A stretch of DNA of 64,000 nucleotides from Lycorma delicatula (taxonomy: Eukaryota > Arthropoda > Insecta > Hemiptera > Fulgoridae), in the NCBI RefSeq assembly GCF_047948215.1, contig NC_134456.1, positions 197,296,034 through 197,360,033 on the forward strand. The letters are read 5' to 3'. Below are positions 1-14,000 of the stretch, piece after piece; positions within the stretch are counted from its first letter, which is position 1, and each line of letters starts with the position of its first letter. The notes under the pieces are model-generated. The model saw nothing but the letters and a program-made list of their open reading frames with translations, was not told where the DNA came from and made no database searches. Both the position numbers and the translations under genes were made by a program.

Positions 1-1041
1 TCAATTTCGGGAAAAGGAAAAAATCACAAGGACTCAAATCAGGTGAATAAGGGGTTTGAGGAACCGTAGGAATGCGTTTTGAGGTCAAAAATTCCGTGAT
101 TGAAATGGCCATGTGACAGGGGGCATTGTCATGATGAAGCATCCATTTGTCTGCAATGTCTGGTCTCACTCTTTTCCTGAGCCTTTCAAGGACACCTTTG
201 TAAAACTCTTGGTTGAACGTTTGTTCTGGAGGAACAAATTCTTTTTACACGATACCCCTACTGTCAAAAATGCAAATCAGCATGGTTTTGATCTTTGATT
301 TGCTCATTCGACATTTTTTTTGGTCGAGATGACGGAGTGTGCAACTCTTCGCTTTGCCGCTTTGTTTCAGGATCGTACTCAAATATCCAGGATTCATCAC
401 CTGTGATCACACGATTGAAGAATTCTTGGTCATTGTCAATCCTCTCAAGAAGATCAATGCATACGTTTCTTCGATTGTCCTTCTGTTCCGTTGTGAGGTT
501 TTTTGGCACTAATTTCGCATGTCCAAATCGTTTTTCAAAATTTGATGTACGGTGAAAGTTTTTAAATTTAACTGTTCACTCATCATACTTATTGTTAAAC
601 GACGGTCTGATCTCACAAGAATCCTCACGGGCTCAACGTTTTCGTCAGATTTTGAAGTTGAAGGTCTCCTGAGCGAAGTTCATCTTCAACATGTTCTCGG
701 CCTTTCAAAAATGATTTGTGCCAGCGGAAAACTTGTGCTCTTGATAAGCAATGTTTCCCATAGGCCTTTTTCAACTTTTCGAAGATCACACTCGCGGATT
801 CCCAAGTTTAACACAAAAATTGATTGCACAACGTTGCTCTAAATTCCATTTTCGTAACATACAACAAAAACAAAACTTCACTGATGGAGCTGTCGAAAAT
901 AATGTGTTGGCTGAACGGAGTTGAAACTCGTACTGAGCATGTGGAAGGGATGAACAAACAGGTCTAGCACAGACCGGGAGACACAGCGTTGCCAGATCGC
1001 TCGCAGTGTTACCAATCTCATTACTTTTCTCACACACCTCG
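1..1041 (-). mobile_element. mariner-family transposon, decayed, truncated by window edge
   Basis: Minus-strand remnants of a mariner transposase occur in several broken frames. All three acidic catalytic landmarks are recognisable: TGDESW near 395, HDNAPCH near 115-135, and YSPDLSPCDFFLF near 10-45, with the D34D spacing of mariner. The 5' terminal repeat appears to end near 1041, reading on the minus strand GAGGTGTGTGAGAAAAG, next to a TA. The 3' end lies left of the window. Frames shift several times, so it is inactive. The identity rests on these motifs. Confidence 0.85.
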
Positions 1042-1903
1042 TATATACTGTTATTAGTATCCTAGTCATACAGGCAACAGAGAGCAACACATAGTGGTGC
1101 AGTAGTAAGCAGCTAAGGGTGTTGAGCCGTTTGGTTTTTTTTTGTTATATTTCTTAAAATTATCATTGGAATTGGTCAAAATTTATATGGGACCACTGTG
1201 AAAGCATACTCTTTCGATTAAAAAAAAATTATCAAAATTGGTGGACTAATGTCAAAGATATTGCATGAAAAAAATAAATAAAAATACAGTTGAATTGAGA
1301 ACTTCCTCATTTTATAAAGTCGATTAAAAAAGATGTTTTATGTAGTTTGAAAGCAAGTTATTTGTCATTTTAAAACATATTTTTTTAATCCTTAGTACTT
1401 AATCCTGTCCTTAGTACTAATAATCCTGACCTAAAAATGTTAACCAAAAACTTTATTAATAATTCTCTAATTTTCATCATACAGCTTAAAAAGTGTTAGT
1501 TTATGATGACATATGAAAATCAACAGCATTAAATGACCATTTGAATTCTCCATTGGATTAATCTTATTAAAAATACAGCAATTATTAAATAAATTTCATA
1601 TAAGCTAAATATTTTGAGAAAAACTGAAAATATTATTAAACTGTCATATGGCAAAAATGTGACTATTTTCTTAGTGTTTCTTAAATATTAGTGTGTTTTC
1701 TTAAGTGTTTTTTTAAAAATATTAATGAAGAACAACTGATGACATAAACAAAACCCAAAAATAAATGATGATTTTACCAAAAATAAATATAAAATAGTTA
1801 CATAATGATTGTAAAAAGAGAAAATGCATTAGTAGTTAAAAATTAATTACAGATTCAATATTAAACTTATTTATAATTAATTTCATGCATCCGTGTTTTA
1901 TAG
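1042..1903. other. AT-rich intron sequence
   Basis: Tail of the intron before exon A. Strongly AT-rich with short A and T runs; I see no gene or recognisable repeat here beyond the mariner on its left. Confidence 0.6.
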
Positions 1904-2020
1904 GAGTCCACTGTGAAGTAGACATTGCAGTGTGTAATAGTACAGAAGAGGCTCAGTGTCATAATGGTGCAGTATGTGTTGAAGGCCCTGGTATGACATT
2001 CACATGTATCTGCACCCCAG
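1904..2020 (+). CDS. eys: exon A: most of EGF 1
   Basis: Phase 1-1 exon with an AG acceptor at 1902-1903 and a GT donor at 2021. It finishes a preceding EGF (VHCEVD) and encodes the first five cysteines of the next one, through NGAVC and CICTPG. The sixth cysteine (KGKHC) lies in the next exon. Such symmetrical phase 1 exons are usual for EGF repeats. Upstream exons are outside the window. Confidence 0.85.
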
Positions 2021-5000
2021 GTAAAAGAAAAAAAGTTATTTTTAATTTATTTTACTATTTCTTTTATACTCTATGTAATATTAAAATACAATAAAGCAAT
2101 GCTCAAAAGGATATTTAACAAACTTACACATTTGAAATTAAGTAGTATTTCTTGATTTACATTACCACTCATATTCTTTTATTGCACCATAAAAAAAATC
2201 ATGTATATGATTTTACTTCAGCAACTGTGATTGATTCTCCAATTCTGTAGCTAAATTTAAATTTATTGCACTTTTGTTATTTAACATTTATTATGAGAAT
2301 TTAGTTCTTAAATTCTTTCATGTTCCAACTAAACAGAGGTACACAAAAACTTTTTATCAAAATTATCATGGCAATCTCTGCTGGATGATGTAGCCCACTG
2401 ATCAACCAATAAATGTAATAAAATAATATGTGGTTCATGGAACTTATTTTATTTACAAACAATAAAAAAATAGAAACTTTTTTCTTTTTTTTAAAATAAG
2501 TTTAAGATTGTTTCTTCTTCTCACTGTCTAACACTGGAACTCTCATAGTATGTCATCTTATAATTAAATGATCTATTTTTGCTGTCATGATCAAAACATC
2601 TTCTTATTAATTAAGATTTTTTCTTTAGATTTGATTTATTGTATAATGTTCCCACCAACAATTTAAGATGGGAACTTCTTATGCCTAATTACTGACTAAA
2701 AATTATAGAGTTTTCTGATGGATTATAGTGTTCAAAACTTTATTTTTATTAGCTATTAATATTTTAATGCAAAACATTGCTTATGTGAGCACAATGAGTA
2801 TGAATGCTTTCAATTTCTGAGTTTCAAGATTTTTATTAAAAATTGCATTACTTAGTAATACTAATTGCCTTACTGAGTAATAAAATATTATAAAGATGTT
2901 TAAAAAACTGGGTTAATGTATAAAAGTAAGCTCAACATTTTATACATTATGAGGGAAATTTGGCCAGCATGCAAGAGAATAATTTTAGGATTCTAATTTA
3001 GCATAATTAGGATGGATTTATATATAAACTGACAAAATGATAAAGAATAATCTTTGTAATTTTATATTCAGTTTTTTTTTTTTATCACGGTTGAACATAG
3101 TTGTATAAAATTCAGACATAATAATTTTTATTAATTATGTATTTTTAAATTGATTGATAGTCTTAAAGAAAATAAAAACACTATTGTGTTATTTTCTTTA
3201 AGACTATCAGTTGATGCATGATTATCAACACCTGTGTCTTGTTGATATATATTAAAACACTTATATTTATATACTATTTCAATGTACAAATAACAGTGGT
3301 TCTGAAATTTAGTGAATTTTAATTTCAATTATCTTATAGGACAATTTAGATTTACAATTAATTCAAAATTATTTTCTATAATACTATTCCAGATTTGAAT
3401 CCTGTACAGAATTGAGACATTTCATATGCTACAAACATTCTGTATCTTATTCCTATCTAAATTCCTTAATCTTGTTTGAAGAAACTCTTTATCTATTATA
3501 AAAAATAAAAGAAATAGTTACATCATAATTATCAATCATTAGAATATCAGTTTACTCATATCTAATAAATCTAATTTAAACTGCATGAAGTTTCTACCAA
3601 ACTTTCAAAATTTCCAGTAAACTTTTTAAAATCATTATAATACAAGGAAGTAATTCATATAATTAAAACAGAAGATGATTTCATAATTGAGTCTATTTGT
3701 AATGCTCACTTTGTCAATATTTATATTAAAGGATTCTCTTTATATCTAACAACATTACTTTCATACAAAAAAATTAATTTGAACAGTAGTCCAAATAAAG
3801 TCTAAAGTCCTACTCAGTCTTATTGCAGCAACATACTGATTTTGTTGATAGGTTAGGACTATTGTGTAGTTCATTCAGCTCATAGAAAAAAGAAAAAGAG
3901 TTGCTGGAAAAGAGTTATTACTAGAATAATACCAAAAATAATATACTTCTTATCACACGATTTGTGTTATTTCTACATACTCTGATGTGACATAACAAAT
4001 AATTATTTAGAAGAAAAAAGAAATTACTCATTTATTAAGATATATATACAATTTATTTAGATAACTGTGATTATAGTTTATTTTTAAAATATTAATGTTA
4101 TTAAACTGAAACCAGCAATTTAAACTTTTGCTGAATTTATTTTAGCAAAAATTATTATTGAAATATTGATTAATTAAGATCGAAGCTAAATATAGAATAC
4201 TTTTTGTTCATAAATAAGATTTATTTTTGTCATTGCCTTGTTTAATTCAAGGCTGTAACATATGGGAGTATGTGTATGTTATGTATAGGATGGAAGGGGA
4301 AACATTGCGATGAAGTTATAGACGAGTGTGCATCAGCCCCTTGCCAGAATGGAGCAGTCTGCATCGACATGCCAGCTGGCTATGCTTGTGCCTGTTTATT
4401 TGGTAATCCAGAATCCCAGTATTGAAATCTGTTTGATAATTTCACTTAACACAGCTTTTCCTTTCATAAAACTTTAATGCTCATCAGTTTCCATTCATGT
4501 CAGACTGTTAATAAGATAACAGATTTATTTAATTTCAAAAAAAGAAAAATCTGATGCATGATGCTTATTTAGTAATTAAAACTAAGCAATATTGTATTTG
4601 TTTAATCTTTGTTAAGAGTTTGAGTTAAGAAATTAACATTACTGAATTCATTATGAATTAATCTTACTGAATTCTGCATTTGTACAACTAATAAAAATTA
4701 AATTCCTGATATTGAAGTTGCTATTTTTTATAAACAGTTTCATTCTGGTATTAAGAATTTACAAAACAGAACATTGTTCTTCTTGATGAGGAATATTTAT
4801 GTTGATGAACACTGAGAATGCTCAATTCCATAATTAAACAAGTCTGTTAGTTAAAAACAGTAAGTCAATTTTTAAAAATGCAGTGTGTAAGTGGAACACA
4901 CTATAAATACTGAATTTTTATAACAGAAAGAGTAATTTAACGTATTATTTTTCACTAACAGTCTTAATATTTCTGTTGGTACCGTATGATACAAGAAGAG

Positions 5001-8000
5001 GCACAATTAGTGTTGCTTTTTCTGTGAATAACAGTGATTACTGCACTTCCTGTGATGAGAGAATAAAGTTGTACATGCAAGAATGAACACCATTTGCCTT
5101 TGGTATCAGCATACTGATGTATTACAATATGTTCAGCACAGAATCCTTAAAATGCCTGGTTAATATTGTCAGAATGTTGCTGTTCTTGAGCACTACTATG
5201 GCATTTTTGGAAATGACTTCATGCCTTACCAAAAATATTTAAACTCTGCAACCTTGTGGTTTAAAAGAAAGAAAATAACTGAAGAACTGTCTTTAAAAAA
5301 ATATCACGATAATTACAATTTTTTCTGATTAGCAAAAATGAGAGTATTTTTGAAGTAGAATTTCAACAATTTAAATTCATAATTATTAACTGACTGGAAA
5401 CACAAACTCAATCCAAACTTGCAAACTGATATATTCATGTAGATATTCATATTACATAATTTGTATATGTTACGGTAAAACCCCTTATACCGGTAAATCT
5501 TAAGTTTTACCGGTAAATTCTAACATTTACCAAGTCACTTGGTAAAAGTTTGAAAAAATCTTGAAAACGCATTTATTTCGCACTTTTACCAAATAGTTTT
5601 GGTCATTATTGACATTTACTATAGACTGTTGGTAGAAGTTGACAATTCTGTAATGAAATCACTCAAAAGTATGAATTTAAAAATGCTCTTCCCACTTTCG
5701 GAATTTCAGTGCACTGCAGGTGAAAAATGAAACATTTTTTTCAAAGGATTACAACAAAAGATTCAAAACATTAGCTGTAATCAAAAGATTACAACAAAAC
5801 ATTCAAAAGATTATAAAATCAACGTATAAAGTGAGAAATAAATATGAAATCATGATTTTGAAAGAGTAAATCCTTTTCAGTAAAGCCTGCAGAATACAAT
5901 TACCATTAAGAATAATCTATTAACTTTTTTGTGTAAAAATTATTCTTAATAATATTAAATAAAATTCAATCACATTTTCTTAGCAGCATGCTTTTTTTTA
6001 ATCATGGTGTTTTGTAAAAGGAAAGACGAGTTTTACGATAAACAGAAAGCTGGAAGGCTATATTTTAAAAAATAGAATTTTTAGTTATATTTTTTAGGTT
6101 TTTTATCTTTCCTTAAGTTTTAGAATGGAAATAAATCCAAAAATTGAAAATAAATTGGGTTAAAAAAGAATCTGGGTATTAGACCCAGACTGTGTATTTA
6201 AGAGTTAACTATTAATTGATTATTCTCATGTTTGAAAATGATTAATTTTAATGCAATTTTTGAACTGAAATCCCGAAATTAAGAAGAGCATTTTTAAATT
6301 CATGCTCTTTCCTATTTAGAAGTGATTTCGTTACAGAATTGTCAACTTTTACCAACAGAATATGGTAATTGTCAACAATGACCAAAACGATTTGGCAAAA
6401 GTCCGAATTAAATATGTTTTCAAGATTTTTTCGGACTTTTACCAAGTAACTTGGTAAATGTTAGAATTTACCAGTAAAACTTAAAATTTTCCGTTATTCG
6501 GGGTTTTACCGTAACATATATATTCCACAACCAGAATAACATTTTATTAATGTTAAGTGATAATAAATTGTCCTTTAATTCAGATGTGTTGTTAGATTTT
6601 TATTTAAATAAGGGTTGTTGAATTGAATTATATTTACTACTAGGCCCAACCTAGTCAAATCTTAATTTTCACTTCTTTCTTTGCAATCACTAAAATAATA
6701 TTTTATTGTGTTTTCTTAAATAAAAATGGTTCATTAAGCTACTACTAAGAGAAAATTTCAATGTTAATTATAAAATAGCAGTTATTGTTCATAAAGGAAA
6801 AATAAACACGAATTTAGAACCCATGATTTCTGTTCAAAAAGAATGTAGGTCTGCAAAAACATTTACTTCACATACGATTTTTATTTATTTTTATTTTTGT
6901 CCCATTAACCTAATTCATCAAATAAATAAGAAAGAATAATTTAGAATTCCTAAAAAATATACTCATAGCTATTATGTAATACTCATATTTTATTATAAAT
7001 TTGCAAATAGTATATTTTTTCTATTTTACTGAATTCTGCATTGCACAAATATTGCTATTTATATAGCACTATCTTATATTGTTTTCATTTATTTATTTCA
7101 CTAACAACTGATAAGATGCATTATTTATTTTTTAATTTTTATCAGAAAATTTATTTTTGAATTTTGCTTATGTGACATTGGTGTGCTTTAAGTACATATT
7201 TTTTTGGCTATTTTTGAAATCACTGTTTAATTTTCATACACAGCTATTTTTATTCACTGTGTAATAATTTATTTAATTATTTTGTACTTTGTTATTCAGT
7301 GTTTCACTTAATCTACTTATATTAAAATTTTACATAATAAATATATGTTTAAATTTGTTTATTTTTACGTACAGTTCAGTCAGTTTATCTAACTGACTGA
7401 ACTGTTACATAAAACGAAAGCCTTATAATTTAAAAACAGAAATGTGTTATAAAGAGTTAAAAATATAATTCATTTATTCCACTAAAAGAAATGAAAGTTT
7501 GAAATTAATGAAGATGAATTAATTTTGTTATAATTAGAAATACGGAGACAACTTTTCTAATGGATTTTATTAACACATTTTTTCTTAGTTGGTATGAATA
7601 TCTTTTTAAAGGTTTTCTGAAAATTTATTGCTGAAATAGTATTTTGTACCATAATTTTAAATTTTATCAATGTTTAATTATAATATTTTCTTGTACATTT
7701 TTAAATTATGAATAATATTAACAAAATAAGAAAATATATTTTTTTAAATACGTAGTGATTCATAAAAGATTTACAAATTTTCAGGACATGTTTTACTGGT
7801 GAAAGTAAAAAAGAAAGTTCATATGAACACAGGTTCAGAAATTCTTCAATAGTGAGTGTTTGCTAGGAAAAATTTACTAAAATTAGATTAAATTAAATTA
7901 GATTCCAGAACTATACTTTTTGCAGTTTTCAATAAATCTGAGGTAGCTTAAAAGACAAAATATTGGGGTCAAAAAACCACACTATTTTAGTTTGGTGTAA

Positions 8001-11000
8001 AATAATTTTGGAAGGAGGAAGGGCGAACAGTTACAGTTACGTCTCAACGTTATGTACACATGCTAAACAACTTCCTGAAGCCGAAACCGAATGAAATTGG
8101 AAATCGTGTTGTATGGTATTAACAGGATTGTGCAACCGCTTACACAGCAAGACAATCTATGGAAGTCCTAAGACAAATGTTTCCAGGGCGTTTAATTTCA
8201 CTGCGAGGTAACATACCGTGGCCAGCTCGTTAACCCGATCTTGCTGCTTGTGACTTCTTTCTATGGGGCTACTTAAAGAGTAAAGTCTACAAAATCAAAC
8301 CGAGGACAACCGACGAACTCAAAGCTGCTATCCGACACGAAATCGCGGAAATTCCACAAGAGATGACGACGAGAGTAATGCACAATTTCCGAGTGAGGCT
8401 TCAGTCGTGTATAGACAATGACGGTTGCCATTTAAATGATATTATTTTTAATCATTTAGACATACAATAAATGGCAATGATAATTCTTATTATGGTATAA
8501 TAAAAGTTTGACTAAAATCTATTATGTATTTTTTTTATTAGCCCTTCAAACTGGGGAGTTATTTCTGCCGCTACCTGTATTTGAGAAAAAATTAACTTCA
8601 AAATGTTAATTTATATTTAGTTTGTGGGGACTTTTTCATGCCACTTTACTCAGGATCAAATTCTATACAAGTCTTGTTTAAAACCTTTCTGTGTTTATTA
8701 CTCATTTAACATAATTTTTTTATCCCAAATATAAAATATGTATTTTTTGTTTTTTACTCTAGATTACTCAAAAACTACTAAAAACACTGTTCTGGGAATT
8801 ATTATTTTCAGCTGAGATTTCTTTTAAAACCACTAAATTTACCTCATAATTTGGGTTCCAAGAATTATAGTGTACCTTAATTATACAGAAGACGCAAAAA
8901 TCAGGGCAAATTCTTTCGCCCGCTGAAACTCGCTAATGAAGCGTTTCCGAACCTATGTTTATATGAACTTTCCTGTTTATTTTCACCAGTAGAACATGTC
9001 CTGAAAGTTTGTTACATTCTTCATGGCTCACTCTACATAACAATGAAATCTTTAAAAGCCATTTACTGCAAATATACTCATTTAAAATTATTTTTATTTT
9101 GTCTATAATATATTATAATTGCTTTTATAAATTGTTTTAATAAATCTCTTGTTAGTATAACTTTTGATGATTGTTCTAGGTCTTAAAGATTTGGTTAATT
9201 TACATGTACTACAACTATTATTAATTGTGATTTTGTTGCCTCCACTATAAATAACACATAACAATCATATATAACAAGCAGAATACAAGATTAAAAAAAC
9301 TCAATTTCCTGGTTATTTTTATAAAAATCTTATTTATGAAGATATTTTTCACAGTTGTGTTCTTGATCTTTGCTGAAAAGATTTATACTATTTAAACATC
9401 TTTTAACACAAAGTTATAATTAAAAAATATACATAATAAATACAAAAATAATTTATTTAATACATTTCCATATGTATGATATATGATTAAAGATTTATAT
9501 AATAAACTTACCATTTTTAAGCTGTTAATAACAATTCTCTTAGTAAGAATTAATTATTACAAATTCTTCCTAAATTAAAGCAACATCCATAATGCATTGT
9601 TTTTCTACAGAAAGGTATATATATATACTAATCTCTTTATGCTATCTGTCCCAGTCTTTCTTATGGCTCTGACATGTATTAAGTACGTGTATATAAGAGG
9701 TATAAGAGGTTTCTGCCAGACTTGCTTTCTCGGTGTCTATGTGGTGAATGGTATGAAATTGTCACTTGCTGGACAGAATATTATTTGCATTTAGATGTGC
9801 TTTGCATATTGATTTGCAATATTATTAATTGGTTCTAACCACTTTACTTCTCACTTTCCCTAGTAAGCCAAACTTGTAATTGTTATTGTTCTTAAAGATA
9901 ACTATTTAAATTGTTGGGAGTGACTTATGACTCATGACAGGATATCTGTAACTGTTAATGTTATGGCACTTTATAACCATAATAAACATACTTCAGTAAT
10001 GATTAATTAGAATAATATTTTATTAATACAACAACATTAAAACAATCATAACATGTATTAAATGTGTTATAATTATAATTCTGGTTTTTTAAATATTTTG
10101 ATTTCTATTATTAATATTTTTTTTTGAAACCTGAAGTGGATTAAAAATAAATGTTTGTTATTGTTATGATGAAGAAAGTAATCTTTTTATTAAAAAAAAT
10201 CCAAAAAATGTAATCATTACTGTTATTAATAGTATATACGTTATATTTTCTATAGTTCTATTTATTTTATTTGAACTGACCCATCAAAATTTCACTTGTA
10301 GAAAAACTTAGGATGGAATATGTGATTAAAATTAAGCTTGAACTAAAATTTTCCTAATAAACTTCACTAGTTCTCTTGTGAATTGTAAAATACTATTTAA
10401 CATTGCAATATAATGTGATCCAATTTAATTTTTGAAAATTGATATAACTTTAATATGTTTTTAGGCTTCACAGGTCAGAACTGTGATACAGAACTTCAAT
10501 TGTGTGAAATGAGTCCATGTGAAAACAATGCTTTATGCTTAAATGAGGATGGAATGAGTGTATGTTACTGTGTCCCAGACTATCATGGAGACCGCTGTCA
10601 ATTTCAGTATGATGAATGCCAATTGGGACCAAGGTATATATAAATTTGAAAAAGATGTGTATTAAATAAGTTTTCCATAATTTACAGAAAATTCAATATC
10701 AGAATAAAAATTTATGTTCATGACCTCAGCTGTGTAACACATAATCAACAATTCAATAAAAATAATGCTCTTCTTATTTAACAATTAGGATATTCAGTGG
10801 TTAACAGCGTGATAATTTAATACATTATCTGAAATACACAGATTTATTTCTCCAATATTTTCATTCTTTTTGTTTTGTCTTCAACATAAGGATAAATATA
10901 AAGATCATCCATATGGTTTTTTGTCAAATCAACAAAAATGATTACATCACTGACAACCAACTGTTAAATTAATGATGCAGCATATAATTTGTCAGAAATT

Positions 11001-14000
11001 TAAAAGCTAAAATGTTGAATAATCCACATTTTCAGTAAATAAATATATAAATTTAATCAAAATAAATAATTATTTGAATATTAATACAACAAAATGAATA
11101 AAAATATTTAAGATTTGTATTTCAAATTTTACTACTATTTCTTAATCATTTAAAAGTTATTACCGTATTTATTCGAGTACCCCCCGCACTTTTTTTCTTG
11201 GAATTGGATAGAAAAAAATAAGGGTGCGGGGCTTACTTGAAACAGCCTTTAGCCAGGATAATTTATGTAAAGTAAACGTTTACTTAGAAGTACCTAAATT
11301 CAATCACATAAATATAGTTACATTAGGCTTTCGTTTATCAATATCGGATGCCGCTTATACATCATTAACTATTAACATCCTGTGCATATTATCGATAGGA
11401 ACGAAGTTACCATATTTTTATAAAATTGATTCATTCTGTATAGGCTGCATCCGGTTGACACTACAGTTACATTATCAGGTACCCATCGTCGTCTTGTCTA
11501 TTCGCCATAGTCATTGTACTGTTTGTACAATGTGGACGGTTATATGCATTTTATCTGTTTAGTTTATCTTGTAAAGTTTAATACGGTGATTTATTTTAAT
11601 TACGGCATTAAAATGAGTACAAAAGGACAACGTCTACGATATTTTACAGTAAATGAAAAACTGCGCGTTGTAGAAGAGGCTGAAAAAATTGGAAATCAGG
11701 TGGCAGGAAGAAAATTTGACGTAGATGAAAGCTGCATTCGAGACTGGCGTAAGAAACAACTTCTGGAGAAAGGCACTGGTAATAAAAGGGCTTTTCGTGG
11801 CTTAAAACCAAAATATACACACATAGAAAAAAAATTATATGACTTTGTTATGGAAAAAAGGAAACGCGGGTATGTTGTCACGACATAAATGTATCGATCA
11901 TATGCTCGTGGAATCGCTAAATCATTGAATAAAGTTGATTTTAAAGTAAGCCGTGGATGGATGATACGATTTTTTACACGAAATTATTTGTCAATAAGAC
12001 GAAAGACGACCATTTCTCAACGATTTCCAGATGCTTATGAACAAAAATTATTACATTTTCACAAATACATAATAAATCTTAGAAAATATAAAGGCTATTT
12101 GCCTTCTCAAATAGGAAACGCTGATCAAACCCCCGTATATTTTGAAATGCCATTTGGCAAAACCGTAAACAAAAAAGGTGAAAAAAGTGTTACGATTCGC
12201 ACTGGTGGTAATTAAAAACAAAGGTGTAGTGTTATGCTTTGCTTTACTTCTGATGGATCAAAATTACCTCCGTACATTGTTTTTAAAAGAAAAACTCTTC
12301 CTACCGTACAGGTAAATGGAGTTATTATCAGAGCACAGGAATCAGGTTGAATGGACCAAACCTTAATTTTAGATCGGATCAGGTGTGTATGGCAAAAGCG
12401 ATCAGGAGATTTACTAAATAAAAAAATACCGGTATGCTAGTAATGGATAGTTATCGGGGACATACGACTGATAAAGTGAAAGACATTTTAAAAAAGGTTA
12501 TGACAGACCTAGTAATAATTCCAGGCGGATTGATATCTCTATTGCAACTACTAGATGTCTACATTAATAAACCGTTCAAATCTGCATTAAAACAATTGTA
12601 CAGTAGATGGATGGCGAATGAAAATTTTTTTCTCACGCCTACAGGAAGAATCAAACGCCCAGATTTTAACCAGATTTCTGTTTGGATAAAAGCTGCTTGG
12701 GAAGGTATTTCCACGGAATTAGTAAGGAAAAGTTTAAAAAAATGCGGAATATCTAACGAACTTGATGGTAGTGAAGACGATCACCTAACGCAGAGCGACG
12801 TGGAGACTACCGGTAACTCTTCTACAGACATTGACAGTGACAGTGATTAATTAAAAATAAAATCGCATATTAAAAAGTGTATTGAAATGATCCTTTTCAA
12901 CATGATACTTTCTTTTCGTTTTACTGGCCTACTGATTCTGAACTAAACTAGATCTTACGGTAATTAATTATTAATGTAATATTAATATTGTAATTTTAAT
13001 GAACGAATTAAATGCTTTTACTTTCTGAATATTTTCGTATTTTTTATCATATTTGTTGCACTTTAAAATACCGGTATGTACTGGATTTTTTTTTTAGATT
13101 TTCGGTCCGGAAAATCGTGGTGCTTATTCTATGCTATAATGGTAATTTAGTTTTATAAAATACTTTTTATAAAACTTTCCAGCGAATTAACTAACATAAA
13201 TGAAATACTTTTTAGCTCTGGTTACTGTCAGTAACTTAGTCAAATTTTCATAGAGATAACTCTTAGCCAACAATTTAGTGGATCATAAAATAAACTGCTT
13301 CATGAATCACATGAATTACTAAAATTGATTATATAAGAAATAATATTATTTAAAAACAATTAGATTACATAATTTTTTGAATAAGAAATTATATGTTTAA
13401 GCAGACATTTAATTTAAAAAATGAAAGGGAGTACTACATAACCATATAATTCTGTTTTAAATTTCTTAGATGTTGGAATGGTGGAACCTGCATTGATGGA
13501 GTGGATAATTATACATGTTCATGTCCACCAAGGCTTACTGGACGCCACTGTGAATGTTTAATTTTGGATGATGACCAATTAGATTGTACATACACATTGA
13601 CCACAACAGAGCTTCCATTTACTACCATCCATTATGTTAAATCAACCACAGAAAGTTCATTAGGAAATAAAACATTATTTACTCATTTCTTCATTACAAC
13701 AGAAATCCCTGAAACTTATGTGCCAACAACTTCAGAATCAACCTTAGATTTAACATCTGAGATAATATCAAAACCAATCACTGAAGAATCTTCTTCGGAG
13801 GTTACTAAAATTGTTGAAACCACTCCTACTACTGAATTACAATTGACAAGTGTTAAGTATGTTACTGACATGACAACAGAACATTTTACAACAGATTTAT
13901 TTTATAACACTACAACAGCTACCACTGAAACTGATTTAGTAGGTACAACATTATTTCCATCTTCAATAAAACCCCAATTTTCAACTAACAAAGAAGTAAC

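Larger units (their letters stand above)
4403..10464. other. intron B-C (6.1 kb)
   Basis: Contains the MITE at 5468-6516, the hairpin at 7371-7405 and the transposon relic at 7750-9037. The remaining stretches (4403-5467, 6517-7370, 9038-10464) are AT-rich without anything recognisable. A 65-residue open frame at 9597-9794 has no EGF pattern or splice support. Confidence 0.6.
10634..13469. other. intron C-D
   Basis: Almost entirely the pogo-type element. Flanks 10634-11160 and 13144-13469 are plain AT-rich intron ending in the acceptor before exon D. Confidence 0.6.

Noticed and set aside
5468..6516. Possible CRISPR-like array (repeated GGTAAA/ACTTGG motifs)
   Set aside because: Motifs are irregular and part of two inverted arms; the genome is eukaryotic.
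9597..9794. 65-residue ORF in the B-C intron
   Set aside because: Hydrophobic, without the cysteine spacing of an EGF and with no matching splice phase.
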